DNA from: Argentina anserina
Taxonomy: Eukaryota > Streptophyta > Magnoliopsida > Rosales > Rosaceae
Length of the DNA: 64,000 nucleotides
Reading direction: 5' to 3'
NCBI RefSeq assembly: GCF_933775445.1
Contig: NW_026089432.1
Span: 62,001 to 126,000, forward strand
Shown here piece by piece: positions 1 through 13,830 of the stretch (its first letter is position 1; each line of letters begins with the position of its first letter). The notes under the pieces are model-generated. The model was not told the origin of the DNA, did not search any database, and was given only the letters and a program-made list of their open reading frames with translations. The translations under genes were made by a program, and so were the position numbers.

Positions 1-411
1 TTTGCGTATCTTTACGATTCCAATTGTGTATCTTTTCATTTCTCGTTTGAGTATCTTTCTGTAAGGCTTTCTGATGCGAGTTTCTATTGAATTTGAGAGT
101 TTTGCAAGTGTGGGAGTGTGTTTCTTTCAAACTGAGTATCTTTACATCGTTTGCGTATGTTTACTATTCCAATTGTGTATCTTTACATCGTTTGCGTATC
201 TTTACTATTCCAATTGTGTATCTTTTCATTTCTCGTTTTAGTATCTTTCTTTAAGGCTTCTGATGCGAGTTTCTATTGTATTTTAGAGTTTTGCAAGTGT
301 GGGAGTGTGTTTCTTTCAAACTTAGTATCTTTACATCGTTTGCGTATCTTTACTATTCCAATTGTGTATCTTTTCATTTCTCGTTTGAGTATCTTTCTGT
401 AAGGCTTCCTG

Positions 412-3400
412 ATGCGAGTTTCTATTGAATTTGAGAGTTTTGCAAGTGTGGGAGTGTGTTTCTTTCAAACTGAATATCTTTACATCGTTTGCGTATCTTT
501 ACTATTCCAATTGTGTATCTTTACATCGTTTGCGTATCTTTACTATTCCAATTGTGTATCTTTACATTTCTCGTTTTAGTATATTTCTGTAAGGCTTCTG
601 ATGCGAGTTTCTATTGTATTTGAGAGTTTTGCAAGTGTGGGAGTGTGTTTCTTTCAAACTTAGTATCTTTACATCGTTTGCGTATCTTTACTATTCCAAT
701 TGTGTATCTTTACATCGTTTGCGTATCTTTACTATTCCAATTGTGTATCTTTTCATTTCTCGTTTGAGTATCTTTCTGTAAGGCTTTCTGATGCGAGTTC
801 TTTTGAATTTGAGAGTTTTGCAAGTGTGGGAGTGTGTTTCTTTCAAACTGAGTATCTTTACATCGTTCGCGTATCTTTACTATTCCAATTGTGTATCTTT
901 ACATTTCTCGTTTGAGTATCTTTCTGTAAGGCTTCCTGATGCGAGTTTCTATTGAATTTGAGAGTTTTGCAAGTGTGGGAGTGTGTTTCTTTCAAACTGA
1001 GTATCTTTACATCGTTCGCGTATCTTTACTATTCCAATTGTGTATCTTTATATCGTTTGCGTATCTTTACTATTCGAATTGTGTATCTTTTCATTTCTCG
1101 TTTGAGTATCTTTCTCTAAGGCTTCTGAAGCGAGTTTCTATTGTATTTGAGAGTTTTGCAAGTGTGGGAGTGTGTTTCTTTCAAACTGAGTATCTTTACA
1201 TCGTTTTCGTATCTTTACTATTCCAATTGTGTATCTTTTCATTTCTCGTTTTAGTATCTTTCTGTAAGGCTTCTGATGCGAGTTTCTATTGTATTTGAGA
1301 GTTTTGCAAGTGTGGGAGTGTGTTTCTTTCAAACTTAGTATCTTTACATCGTTTGCGTATCTTTACTATTCCAATTGTGTATCTTTTCATTTCTCGTTTG
1401 AGTATCTTTCTGTAAGGCTTCCTGATGCGAGTTTCTATTGCATTTGAGAGTTTTGCAAGTGTGGGAGTGTGTTTCTTTCAAACTGAGTATCTTTACATCG
1501 TTTGCGTATCTTTACTATTCCAATTGTGTATCTTTACATCGTTTGCGTATCTTTACTATTCTAATTGTGTATCTTTACATCGTTTGCGTATCTTTACTAT
1601 TCCAATTGTGTATCTTTTCATTTCTCGTTTTAGTATCTTTCTGTAAGGCTTCTGATGCGAGTTTCTATTGTATTTGAGAGTTTTGCAAGTGTGAGAGTGC
1701 GTTTCCTTCAAACTGAGTATCTTTACATCGTTTCCGTATCTTTACGATTCCAATTGTGTATCTTTTCATTTCTCGTTTGAGTATTTTTCTGTAAGGCTTT
1801 CTGATGCGAGTTTCTATTGAATTTGAGAGTTTTGCAAGTGTGGGAGTGTGTTTCTTTCAAACTGAGTATCTTTACATCGTTTGCGTATCTTTACTATTCC
1901 AATTGTGTATCTTTACATCGTTTGCGTATCTTTACTGTTCCAATTGAGTATCTTTACATCGTTTGCGTATCTTTACTATTCCAATTGTGTATCTTTACAT
2001 CGTTTGCGTATCTTTACTATTCCAATTGTGTATCTTTTCATTTCTCGTTTGAGTATCTGTCTGTAAGGCTTCTGATGCGAGTTTCTATTGTATTTGAGAG
2101 TTTTGCAAGTGTGGGAGTGTGTTTCTTTCAAACTGAGTATCTTTACATCGTTTGCGTATCTTTACTATTCCAATTGTGTATCTTTACATCGTTTGCGTAT
2201 CTTTACTATTCCAATTGTGTATCTTTTCATTTCTCGTTTGAGTATCTTTCTGTAAGGCTTCTGATGCGAGTTTCTATTGTATTCGAGAGTTTTGCAAGTG
2301 TGGGAGTGTGTTTCATTCAAACTGAGTATCTTTATATCGTTTGCGTATCTTTACTATTCCAATTGTGTATCTTTACATCGTTTGCGTATCTTTACTATTC
2401 CAATTGTGTATCTTTTCATTTCTCGTTTGAGTATCTTTCTGTAAGGCTTTCTGATGCGAGTTCTTTTGAATTTGAGAGTTTTGCAAGTGTGGGAGTGTGT
2501 TTCTTTCAAACTGAGTATCTTTACATCGTTCGCGTATCTTTACTATTCCAATTGTGTATCTTTACATTTCTCGTTTGAGTATCTTTCTGTAAGGCTTCCT
2601 GATGCGAGTTTCTATTGAATTTGAGAGTTTTGCAAGTGTGGGAGTGTGTTTCTTTCAAACTGAGTATCTTTACATCGTTCGCGTATCTTTACTATTCCAA
2701 TTGTGTATCTTTACATCGTTTGCGTATCTTTACTATTCCAATTGTGTATCTTTTCATTTCTCGTTTGAGTATCTTTCTGTAAGGCTTCCTGATGCGAGTT
2801 TCTATTGAATTTGAGAGTTTTGCAAGTGTGGGAGTGTGTTTCTTTCAAACTGAGTATCTTTACATCGTTTGCGTATCTTTACTATTCCAATTGTGTATCT
2901 TTACATCGTTTGCGTATCTTTACTATTCTAATTGTGTATCTTTACATCGTTTGCGTATCTTTACTATTCCAATTGTGTATCTTTTCATTTCTCGTTTTAG
3001 TATCTTTCTGTAAGGCTTCTGATGCGAGTTTCTATTGTATTTGAGAGTTTTGCAAGTGTGGGAGTGTGTTTCTTTCAAACTTAGTATCTTTACATCGTTT
3101 GCGTATCTTTACTATTCCAATTGTGTATCTTTTCATTTCTCGTTTGAGTATCTTTCTGTAAGGCTTCTGATGCGAGTTTCTATTGTATTTGAGAGTTTTG
3201 CAAGTGTGGGAGTGTGTTTCTTTCAAACTGAGTATCTTTACATCGTTTGCGTATCTTTATTATTCCAATTGTGTATCTTTTCATTTCTCGTTTGAGTATC
3301 TTTCTGTAAGGCTTTCTGATGCGAGTTTCTATTGAATTTGAGAGTTTTGCAAGTGTGGGAGTGTGTTTCTTTCAAACTGAGTATCTTTACATCGTTTGCG

Positions 3401-3615
3401 TATCTTTACTATTCCAATTGTGTATCTTTTCATTTCTCGTTTGAGTATCTTTCTGTAAAGCTTCTGATGCGAGTTTCTATTGTATTTGAGAGTTTTGCAA
3501 GTGTGGGAGTGTGTTTCCTTCAAACTGAGTATCTTTACATCGTTTGCGTATATTTACGATTCCAATTGTGTATCTTTTCATTTCTCGTTTGAGTATCTTT
3601 CTGTAAGGCTTTCTG
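412..3615 (+). repeat. HOR 3,204 bp, copy 1
   Basis: Eighteen monomers with the length series 189, 190, 148, 189, 148, 149, 230, 149, 271, 189, 190, 148, 190, 230, 148, 149, 148, 149. The series from 412 restarts at 3,616 at an exact 3,204-bp offset. Few differences separate the copies: GTTTTCG near 1,207 versus GTTTGCG near 4,411, CTTCCTG versus CTTTCTG before 1,425/4,629, and TATATCG near 2,335 versus TACATCG. Bases 1-411 upstream are ordinary monomers that do not share this offset. Confidence 0.88.
939..1127 (+). repeat. Two-module monomer (189 bp), example
   Basis: Head plus two 41-bp modules plus tail. This class (189 or 190 bp) is the commonest in the window. In this recurrent version the first module carries CGTTCGCG and the second carries TATATCG and TTCGAATTG, and the tail ends CTCTAAGGCTTCTGAAGCG, so the next anchor reads GAAGCGAG. 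These linked variants recur together many times (for example from 4,143, 9,243, 11,517 and 60,754), which marks one HOR-specific monomer. Confidence 0.92.
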
Positions 3616-5995
3616 ATGCGAGTTTCTATTGAATTTGAGAGTTTTGCAAGTGTGGGAGTGTGTTTCTTTCAAACTGAGTATCTTTACATCGTTTGCGTAT
3701 GTTTACTATTCCAATTGTGTATCTTTACATCGTTTGCGTATCTTTACTATTCCAATTGTGTATCTTTACATTTCTCGTTTTAGTATCTTTCTGTAAGGCT
3801 TCTGATGCGAGTTTCTATTGTATTTGAGAGTTTTGCAAGTGTGGGAGTGTGTTTCTTTCAAACTTAGTATCTTTACATCGTTTGCGTATCTTTACTATTC
3901 CAATTGTGTATCTTTACATCGTTTGCGTATCTTTACTATTCCAATTGTGTATCTTTTCATTTCTCGTTTGAGTATCTTTCTGTAAGGCTTTCTGATGCGA
4001 GTTCTTTTGAATTTGAGAGTTTTGCAAGTGTGGGAGTGTGTTTCTTTCAAACTGAGTATCTTTACATCGTTCGCGTATCTTTACTATTCCAATTGTGTAT
4101 CTTTACATTTCTCGTTTGAGTATCTTTCTGTAAGGCTTCCTGATGCGAGTTTCTATTGAATTTGAGAGTTTTGCAAGTGTGGGAGTGTGTTTCTTTCAAA
4201 CTGAGTATCTTTACATCGTTCGCGTATCTTTACTATTCCAATTGTGTATCTTTATATCGTTTGCGTATCTTTACTATTCGAATTGTGTATCTTTTCATTT
4301 CTCGTTTGAGTATCTTTCTCTAAGGCTTCTGAAGCGAGTTTCTATTGTATTTGAGAGTTTTGCAAGTGTGGGAGTGTGTTTCTTTCAAACTGAGTATCTT
4401 TACATCGTTTGCGTATCTTTACTATTCCAATTGTGTATCTTTTCATTTCTCGTTTTAGTATCTTTCTGTAAGGCTTCTGATGCGAGTTTCTATTGTATTT
4501 GAGAGTTTTGCAAGTGTGGGAGTGTGTTTCTTTCAAACTTAGTATCTTTACATCGTTTGCGTATCTTTACTATTCCAATTGTGTATCTTTTCATTTCTCG
4601 TTTGAGTATCTTTCTGTAAGGCTTTCTGATGCGAGTTTCTATTGCATTTGAGAGTTTTGCAAGTGTGGGAGTGTGTTTCTTTCAAACTGAGTATCTTTAC
4701 ATCGTTTGCGTATCTTTACTATTCCAATTGTGTATCTTTACATCGTTTGCGTATCTTTACTATTCTAATTGTGTATCTTTACATCGTTTGCGTATCTTTA
4801 CTATTCCAATTGTGTATCTTTTCATTTCTCGTTTTAGTATCTTTCTGTAAGGCTTCTGATGCGAGTTTCTATTGTATTTGAGAGTTTTGCAAGTGTGAGA
4901 GTGCGTTTCCTTCAAACTGAGTATCTTTACATCGTTTCCGTATCTTTACGATTCCAATTGTGTATCTTTTCATTTCTCGTTTGAGTATTTTTCTGTAAGG
5001 CTTTCTGATGCGAGTTTCTATTGAATTTGAGAGTTTTGCAAGTGTGGGAGTGTGTTTCTTTCAAACTGAGTATCTTTACATCGTTTGCGTATCTTTACTA
5101 TTCCAATTGTGTATCTTTACATCGTTTGCGTATCTTTACTGTTCCAATTGAGTATCTTTACATCGTTTGCGTATCTTTACTATTCCAATTGTGTATCTTT
5201 ACATCGTTTGCGTATCTTTACTATTCCAATTGTGTATCTTTTCATTTCTCGTTTGAGTATCTGTCTGTAAGGCTTCTGATGCGAGTTTCTATTGTATTTG
5301 AGAGTTTTGCAAGTGTGGGAGTGTGTTTCTTTCAAACTGAGTATCTTTACATCGTTTGCGTATCTTTACTATTCCAATTGTGTATCTTTACATCGTTTGC
5401 GTATCTTTACTATTCCAATTGTGTATCTTTTCATTTCTCGTTTGAGTATCTTTCTGTAAGGCTTCTGATGCGAGTTTCTATTGTATTCGAGAGTTTTGCA
5501 AGTGTGGGAGTGTGTTTCATTCAAACTGAGTATCTTTACATCGTTTGCGTATCTTTACTATTCCAATTGTGTATCTTTACATCGTTTGCGTATCTTTACT
5601 ATTCCAATTGTGTATCTTTTCATTTCTCGTTTGAGTATCTTTCTGTAAGGCTTTCTGATGCGAGTTCTTTTGAATTTGAGAGTTTTGCAAGTGTGGGAGT
5701 GTGTTTCTTTCAAACTGAGTATCTTTACATCGTTCGCGTATCTTTACTATTCCAATTGTGTATCTTTACATTTCTCGTTTGAGTATCTTTCTGTAAGGCT
5801 TCCTGATGCGAGTTTCTATTGAATTTGAGAGTTTTGCAAGTGTGGGAGTGTGTTTCTTTCAAACTGAGTATCTTTACATCGTTCGCGTATCTTTACTATT
5901 CCAATTGTGTATCTTTACATCGTTTGCGTATCTTTACTATTCCAATTGTGTATCTTTTCATTTCTCGTTTGAGTATCTTTCTGTAAGGCTTCCTG
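3616..5995 (+). repeat. HOR 3,204 bp, partial copy 2
   Basis: This repeats 412-2,791 at offset 3,204, keeping the same order of 148/189/190/230/271-bp monomers. It diverges at 5,996, where copy 1 has a 230-bp monomer and this copy passes to a 189-bp monomer of the CGTTCGCG/TATATCG type with GTTTCGATTG in its head. The breakpoint lies within homologous monomer sequence, as expected of unequal exchange. Confidence 0.87.
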
Positions 5996-8900
5996 ATGCG
6001 AGTTTCGATTGAATTTGAGAGTTTTGCAAGTGTGGGAGTGTGTTTCTTTCAAACTGAGTATCTTTACATCGTTCGCGTATCTTTACTATTCCAATTGTGT
6101 ATCTTTATATCGTTTGCGTATCTTTACTATTCGAATTGTGTATCTTTTCATTTCTCGTTTGAGTATCTTTCTCTAAGGCTTCTGAAGCGAGTTTCTATTG
6201 TATTTGAGAGTTTTGCAAGTGTGGGAGTGTGTTTCATTCAAACTGAGTATCTTTACATCGTTTGCGTATCTTTACTATTCCAATTGTGTATCTTTACATC
6301 GTTTGCGTATCTTTACTATTCCAATTGTGTATCTTTACATCGTTTGCGTATCTTTACTATTCTAATTGTGTATCTTTACATCGTTTGCGTATCTTTACTA
6401 TTCCAATTGTGTATCTTTTCATTTCTCGTTTTAGTATCTTTCTGTAAGGCTTCTGATGCGAGTTTCTATTGTATTTGAGAGTTTTGCAAGTGTGAGAGTG
6501 CGTTTCCTTCAAACTGAGTATCTTTACATCGTTTCCGTATCTTTACGATTCCAATTGTGTATCTTTTCATTTCTCGTTTGAGTATTTTTCTGTAAGGCTT
6601 TCTGATGCGAGTTTCTATTGAATTTGAGAGTTTTGCAAGTGTGGGAGTGTGTTTCTTTCAAACTGAGTATCTTTACATCGTTTGCGTATCTTTACTATTC
6701 CAATTGTGTATCTTTACATCGTTTGCGTATCTTTACTGTTCCAATTGAGTATCTTTACATCGTTTGCGTATCTTTACTATTCCAATTGTGTATCTTTACA
6801 TCGTTTGCGTATCTTTACTATTCCAATTGTGTATCTTTTCATTTCTCGTTTGAGTATCTGTCTGTAAGGCTTCTGATGCGAGTTTCTATTGTATTTGAGA
6901 GTTTTGCAAGTGTGGGAGTGTGTTTCTTTCAAACTGAGTATCTTTACATCGTTCGCGTATCTTTACTATTCCAATTGTGTATCTTTACATTTCTCGTTTG
7001 AGTATCTTTCTGTAAGGCTTCCTGATGCGAGTTTCGATTGAATTTGAGAGTTTTGCAAGTGTGGGAGTGTGTTTCTTTCAAACTGAGTATCTTTACATCG
7101 TTCGCGTATCTTTACTATTCCAATTGTGTATCTTTATATCGTTTGCGTATCTTTACTATTCGAATTGTGTATCTTTTCATTTCTCGTTTGAGTATCTTTC
7201 TCTAAGGCTTCTGAAGCGAGTTTCTATTGTATTTGAGAGTTTTGCAAGTGTGGGAGTGTGTTTCATTCAAACTGAGTATCTTTACATCGTTTGCGTATCT
7301 TTACTATTCCAATTGTGTATCTTTACATCGTTTGCGTATCTTTACTATTCCAATTGTGTATCTTTTCATTTCTCGTTTGAGTATCTTTCTGTAAGGCTTC
7401 TGATGCGAGTTTCTAATGTATTTGAGAGTTTTGCAAGTGTGGGAGTGTGTTTCTTTCAAACTTTTTATCTTTACATCGTTTGCGTATCTTTACTATTCCA
7501 ATTGTGTATCTTTTCATTTCTCGTTTTAGTATCTTTCTGTAAGGCTTCTGATGCGAGTTTCTATTGTATTTGAGAGTTTTGCAAGTGTGGGAGTGTGTTT
7601 CCTTCAAACTGAGTATCTTTACATCGTTTGCGTATCTTTACGATTCCAATTGTGTATCTTTTCATTTCTCGTTTGAGTATCTTTCTGTAAGGCTTTCTGA
7701 TGCGAGTTTCTATTGAATTTGAGAGTTTTGCAAGTGTGGGAGTGTGTTTCTTTCAAACTGAGTATCTTTACATCGTTTGCGTATGTTTACTATTCCAATT
7801 GTGTATCTTTACATCGTTTGCGTATCTTTACTATTCCAATTGTGTATCTTTTCATTTCTCGTTTTAGTATCTTTCTGTAAGGCTTCTGATGCGAGTTTCT
7901 ATTGTATTTTAGAGTTTTGCAAGTGTGGGAGTGTGTTTCTTTCAAACTTAGTATCTTTACATCGTTTGCGTATCTTTACTATTCCAATTGTGTATCTTTT
8001 CATTTCTCGTTTGAGTATCTTTCTGTAAGGCTTCCTGATGCGAGTTTCTATTGAATTTGAGAGTTTTGCAAGTGTGGGAGTGTGTTTCTTTCAAACTGAG
8101 TATCTTTACATCGTTTGCGTATCTTTACTATTCCAATTGTGTATCTTTACATCGTTTGCGTATCTTTACTATTCTAATTGTGTATCTTTACATCGTTTGC
8201 GTATCTTTACTATTCCAATTGTGTATCTTTTCATTTCTCGTTATAGTATCTTTCTGTAAGGCTTCTGATGCGAGTTTCTATTGTATTTGAGAGTTTTGCA
8301 AGTGTGGGAGTGTGTTTCTTTCAAACTTAGTATCTTTACATCGTTTGCGTATCTTTACTATTCCAATTGTGTATCTTTTCATTTCTCGTTTGAGTATCTT
8401 TCTGTAAGGCTTTCTGATGCGAGTTTCTATTGAATTTGAGAGTTTTGCAAGTGTGGGAGTGTGTTTCTTTCAAACTGAGTATCTTTACATCGTTTGCGTA
8501 TCTTTACTATTCCAATTGTGTATCTTTTCATTTCTCGTTTGAGTATCTTTCTGTAAGGCTTTCTGATGCGAGTTTCTATTGAATTTGAGAGTTTTGCAAG
8601 TGCGGGAGTGTGTTTCTTTCAAACTTAGTATCTTTACATCGTTTGCGTATCTTTACTATTCCAATTGTGTATCTTTTCATTTCTCGTTTGAGTATCTTTC
8701 TGTAAGGCTTCCTGATGCGAGTTTCTATTGAATTTGAGAGTTTTGCAAGTGTGGGAGTGTGTTTCTTTCAAACTGAGTATCTTTACATCGTTTGCGTATC
8801 TTTACTATTCCAATTGTGTATCTTTACATCGTTTGCGTATCTTTACTATTCTAATTGTGTATCTTTACATCGTTTGCGTATCTTTACTATTCCAATTGTG

Positions 8901-10339
8901 TATCTTTTCATTTCTCGTTTGAGTATCTTTCTGTAAGGCTTCTGATGCGAGTTTCTATTGTATTTGAGAGTTTTGCAAGTGTGGGAGTGTGTTTCTTTCA
9001 AACTGAGTATCTTTACATCGTTTGCGTATCTTTATTATTCCAATTGTGTATCTTTTCATTTCTCGTTTGAGTATCTTTCTGTAAGGCTTTCTGATGCGAG
9101 TTTCTATTGAATTTGAGAGTTTTGCAAGTGTGGGAGTGTGTTTCTTTCAAACTGAGTATCTTTACATCGTTCGCGTATCTTTACTATTCCAATTGTGTAT
9201 CTTTACATTTCTCGTTTGAGTATCTTTCTGTAAGGCTTCCTGATGCGAGTTTCTATTGAATTTGAGAGTTTTGCAAGTGTGGGAGTGTGTTTCTTTCAAA
9301 CTGAGTATCTTTACATCGTTCGCGTATCTTTACTATTCCAATTGTGTATCTTTATATCGTTTGCGTATCTTTACTATTCGAATTGTGTATCTTTTCATTT
9401 CTCGTTTGAGTATCTTTCTCTAAGGCTTCTGAAGCGAGTTTCTATTGTATTTGAGAGTTTTGCAAGTGTGGGAGTGTGTTTCATTCAAACTGAGTATCTT
9501 TACATCGTTTGCGTATCTTTACTATTCCAATTGTGTATCTTTACATCGTTTGCGTATCTTTACAATTCCAATTGTGTATCTTTTCATTTCTCGTTTGAGT
9601 ATCTTTCTGTCAGGCTTTCTGATGCGAGTTTCTATTGAATTTGATAGTTTTGCAAGTGTGGGAGTGTGTTTCTTTCAAACTGAGTATCTTTACATCGTTC
9701 GCGTATCTTTACTATTCCAATTGTGTATCTTTACATTTCTCGTTTGAGTATCTTTCTGTAAGGCTTCCTGATGCGAGTTTCTATTGAATTTGAGAGTTTT
9801 GCAAGTGTGGGAGTGTGTTTCTTTCAAACTGAGTATCTTTACATCGTTCGCGTATCTTTACTATTCCAATTGTGTATCTTTACATCGTTTGCGTATCTTT
9901 ACTATTCCAATTGTGTATCTTTTCATTTCTCGTTTGAGTATCTTTCTGTAAGGCTTTCTGATGCGAGTTCTTTTGAATTTGAGAGTTTTGCAAGTGTGGG
10001 AGTGTGTTTCTTTCAAACTGAGTATCTTTACATCGTTCGCATATCTTTACTATTCCAATTGTGTATCTTTACATTTCTCGTTTGAGTATCTTTCTGTAAG
10101 GCTTCCTGATGCGAGTTTCTATTGAATTTGAGAGTTTTGCAAGTGTGGGAGTGTGTTTCTTTCAAACTGAGTATCTTTACATCGTTCGCGTATCTTTACT
10201 ATTCCAATTGTGTATCTTTATATCGTTTGCGTATCTTTACTATTCGAATTGTGTATCTTTACATCGTTTGCGTATCTTTACTATTCCAATTGTGTATTTT
10301 TTCATTTCTCGTTTGAGTATCTTTCTGTAAGGCTTCCTG
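5996..10339 (+). repeat. Irregular satellite mosaic
   Basis: Twenty-four monomers with no internal long period. Pieces match other domains: 7,025-8,267 follows the same length order as 28,892-30,135 (offset 21,867), and 9,243-10,108 is a five-monomer 866-bp cassette found again at 25,769, 28,026, 32,055 and 49,295. A run of three consecutive 149-bp one-module monomers stands at 8,268-8,714. GTTTCGATTG heads at 5,996 and 7,025 are private to this stretch. Confidence 0.85.
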
Positions 10340-10569
10340 ATGCGAGTTTCTATTGCATTTGAGAGTTTTGCAAGTGTGGGAGTGTGTTTCTTTCAAACTG
10401 AGTATCTTTACATCGTTTGCGTATCTTTACTATTCCAATTGTGTATCTTTACATCGTTTGCGTATCTTTACTATTCTAATTGTGTATCTTTACATCGTTT
10501 GCGTATCTTTACTATTCCAATTGTGTATCTTTTCATTTCTCGTTTTAGTATCTTTCTGTAAGGCTTCTG
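10340..10569 (+). repeat. Three-module monomer (230 bp), example
   Basis: Head plus three modules plus tail. The head has ATTGCATTT instead of ATTGAATTT. The middle module carries TATTCTAATTG, a substitution that stays at position 2 of 3 in most copies of this class (1,425; 2,792; 4,629; 8,038; 12,086; 24,592; 38,346; 51,471). That fixed position indicates copying as a whole monomer and not repeated independent expansion. Confidence 0.9.
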
Positions 10570-10718
10570 ATGCGAGTTTCTATTGTATTTGAGAGTTTTG
10601 CAAGTATGAGAGTGCGTTTCCTTCAAACTGAGTATCTTTACATCGTTTCCGTATCTTTACGATTCCAATTGTGTATCTTTTCATTTCTCGTTTGAGTATT
10701 TTTCTGTAAGGCTTTCTG

Positions 10719-10989
10719 ATGCGAGTTTCTATTGAATTTGAGAGTTTTGCAAGTGTGGGAGTGTGTTTCTTTCAAACTGAGTATCTTTACATCGTTTGCG
10801 TATCTTTACTATTCCAATTGTGTATCTTTACATCGTTTGCGTATCTTTACTGTTCCAATTGAGTATCTTTACATCGTTTGCGTATCTTTACTATTCCAAT
10901 TGTGTATCTTTACATCGTTTGCGTATCTTTACTATTCCAATTGTGTATCTTTTCATTTCTCGTTTGAGTATCTGTCTGTAAGGCTTCTG
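10719..10989 (+). repeat. Four-module monomer (271 bp), example
   Basis: Head plus four modules plus tail. The second module carries ACTGTTCCAATTGAG in place of ACTATTCCAATTGTG, and the tail has GAGTATCTGTCTG in place of GAGTATCTTTCTG. Both marks recur together at 1,804, 5,008, 6,605, 12,465, 16,804, 18,697, 20,590, 24,971, 38,725 and 43,376, so this is a stable HOR member. Confidence 0.9.
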
Positions 10990-12085
10990 ATGCGAGTTTC
11001 TATTGTATTTGAGAGTTTTGCAAGTGTGGGAGTGTGTTTCTTTCAAACTGAGTATCTTTACATCGTTTGCGTATCTTTACTATTCCAATTGTGTATCTTT
11101 ACATCGTTTGCGTATCTTTACTATTCCAATTGTGTATCTTTTCATTTCTCGTTTGAGTATCTTTCTGTAAGGCTTCTGATGCGAGTTTCTATTGTATTCG
11201 ACAGTTTTGCAAGTGTGGGAGTGTGTTTCATTCAAACTGAGTATCTTTACATCGTTTGCGTATCTTTACTATTCCAATTGTGTATCTTTACATCGTTTGC
11301 GTATCTTTACTATTCCAATTGTGTATCTTTTCATTTCTCGTTTGAGTATCTTTCTGTAAGGCTTTCTGATGCGAGTTCTTTTGAATTTGAGAGTTTTGCA
11401 AGTGTGGGAGTGTGTTTCTTTCAAACTGAGTATCTTTACATCGTTCGCGTATCTTTACTATTCCAATTGTTTATCTTTACATTTCTCGTTTGAGTATCTT
11501 TCTGTAAGGCTTCCTGATGCGAGTTTCTATTGAATTTGAGAGTTTTGCAAGTGTGGGAGTGTGTTTCTTTCAAACTGAGTATCTTTACATCGTTCGCGTA
11601 TCTTTACTATTCCAATTGTGTATCTTTATATCGTTTGCGTATCTTTACTATTCGAATTGTGTATCTTTTCATTTCTCGTTTGAGTATCTTTCTCTAAGGC
11701 TTCTGAAGCGAGTTTCTATTGTATTTGAGAGTTTTGCAAGTGTGGGAGTGTGTTTCATTCAAACTGAGTATCTTTACATCGTTTGCGTATCTTTACTATT
11801 CCAATTGTGTATCTTTACATCGTTTGCGTATCTTTACAATTCCAATTGTGTATCTTTTCATTTCTCGTTTGAGTATCTTTCTGTCAGGCTTTCTGATGCG
11901 AGTTTCTATTGAATTTGATAGTTTTGCAAGTGTGGGAGTGTGTTTCTTTCAAACTGAGTATCTTTACATCGTTTGCGTATGTTTACTATTCCAATTGTGT
12001 ATCTTTACATCGTTTGCGTATCTTTACTATTCCAATTGTGTATCTTTACATTTCTCGTTTTAGTATCTTTCTGTAAGGCTTCCTG

Positions 12086-13830
12086 ATGCGAGTTTCTATT
12101 GCATTTGAGAGTTTTGCAAGTGTGGGAGTGTGTTTCTTTCAAACTGAGTATCTTTACATCGTTTGCGTATCTTTACTATTCCAATTGTGTATCTTTACAT
12201 CGTTTGCGTATCTTTACTATTCTAATTGTGTATCTTTACATCGTTTGCGTATCTTTACTATTCCAATTGTGTATCTTTTCATTTCTCGTTTTAGTATCTT
12301 TCTGTAAGGCTTCTGATGCGAGTTTCTATTGTATTTGAGAGTTTTGCAAGTATGAGAGTGCGTTTCCTTCAAACTGAGTATCTTTACATCGTTTCCGTAT
12401 CTTTACGATTCCAATTGTGTATCTTTTCATTTCTCGTTTGAGTATTTTTCTGTAAGGCTTTCTGATGCGAGTTTCTATTGAATTTGAGAGTTTTGCAAGT
12501 GTGGGAGTGTGTTTCTTTCAAACTGAGTATCTTTACATCGTTTGCGTATCTTTACTATTCCAATTGTGTATCTTTACATCGTTTGCGTATCTTTACTGTT
12601 CCAATTGAGTATCTTTACATCGTTTGCGTATCTTTACTATTCCAATTGTGTATCTTTACATCGTTTGCGTATCTTTACTATTCCAATTGTGTATCTTTTC
12701 ATTTCTCGTTTGAGTATCTGTCTGTAAGGCTTCTGATGCGAGTTTCTATTGTATTTGAGAGTTTTGCAAGTGTGGGAGTGTGTTTCTTTCAAACTGAGTA
12801 TCTTTACATCGTTTGCGTATCTTTACTATTCCAATTGTGTATCTTTACATCGTTTGCGTATCTTTACTATTCCAATTGTGTATCTTTTCATTTCTCGTTT
12901 GAGTATCTTTCTGTAAGGCTTCTGATGCGAGTTTCTATTGTATTCGACAGTTTTGCAAGTGTGGGAGTGTGTTTCATTCAAACTGAGTATCTTTACATCG
13001 TTTGCGTATCTTTACTATTCCAATTGTGTATCTTTACATCGTTTGCGTATCTTTACTATTCCAATTGTGTATCTTTTCATTTCTCGTTTGAGTATCTTTC
13101 TGTAAGGCTTTCTGATGCGAGTTCTTTTGAATTTGAGAGTTTTGCAAGTGTGGGAGTGTGTTTCTTTCAAACTGAGTATCTTTACATCGTTCGCGTATCT
13201 TTACTATTCCAATTGTTTATCTTTACATTTCTCGTTTGAGTATCTTTCTGTAAGGCTTCCTGATGCGAGTTTCTATTGAATTTGAGAGTTTTGCAAGTGT
13301 GGGAGTGTGTTTCTTTCAAACTGAGTATCTTTACATCGTTCGCGTATCTTTACTATTCCAATTGTGTATCTTTATATCGTTTGCGTATCTTTACTATTCG
13401 AATTGTGTATCTTTTCATTTCTCGTTTGAGTATCTTTCTCTAAGGCTTCTGAAGCGAGTTTCTATTGTATTTGAGAGTTTTGCAAGTGTGGGAGTGTGTT
13501 TCATTCAAACTGAGTATCTTTACATCGTTTGCGTATCTTTACTATTCCAATTGTGTATCTTTACATCGTTTGCGTATCTTTACAATTCCAATTGTGTATC
13601 TTTTCATTTCTCGTTTGAGTATCTTTCTGTCAGGCTTTCTGATGCGAGTTTCTATTGAATTTGATAGTTTTGCAAGTGTGGGAGTGTGTTTCTTTCAAAC
13701 TGAGTATCTTTACATCGTTTGCGTATGTTTACTATTCCAATTGTGTATCTTTACATCGTTTGCGTATCTTTACTATTCCAATTGTGTATCTTTTCATTTC
13801 TCGTTTTAGTATCTTTCTGTAAGGCTTCTG
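12086..13830 (+). repeat. HOR 1,746 bp, copy 2
   Basis: Same monomer order as copy 1. It keeps the private TTCGACAG and CAAGTATGAGAG marks, but its last monomer is 189 bp and passes into a TTCTGATG junction instead of TTCCTGATG, so the unit is 1,745 bp. The last three monomers (from 13,263) also serve as the start of the 865-bp HOR that follows, so the two periods overlap. Confidence 0.88.

Larger units (their letters stand above)
10340..12085 (+). repeat. HOR 1,746 bp, copy 1
   Basis: Nine monomers of 230, 149, 271, 189, 190, 148, 189, 190 and 190 bp. The second has the linked variants CAAGTATGAGAGTGCG and CGTTTCCGTATC. The fifth carries TTCGACAG instead of TTCGAGAG. Both marks recur exactly 1,746 bp downstream. 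Confidence 0.9.

Noticed and set aside
1138..1332. Recurring 64-codon frame on the - strand, basic and rich in K, R, T and H
   Set aside because: It is the reverse complement of a one-module monomer and recurs wherever two short monomers adjoin. It has no independent signal of coding.
1817..2578. Open frame of 253 codons on the + strand, with about ten near-identical copies elsewhere (for example 5,021, 10,732, 16,817, 38,738), and a 257-codon frame at 58,157
   Set aside because: These are explained by a module without forward stops. The frames begin at arbitrary ATG or TTG codons inside satellite heads, show frame-rotated repeats of the same DNA, are cut or shifted by 1-bp tail differences, and have no recognisable domain. 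Not annotated as genes.
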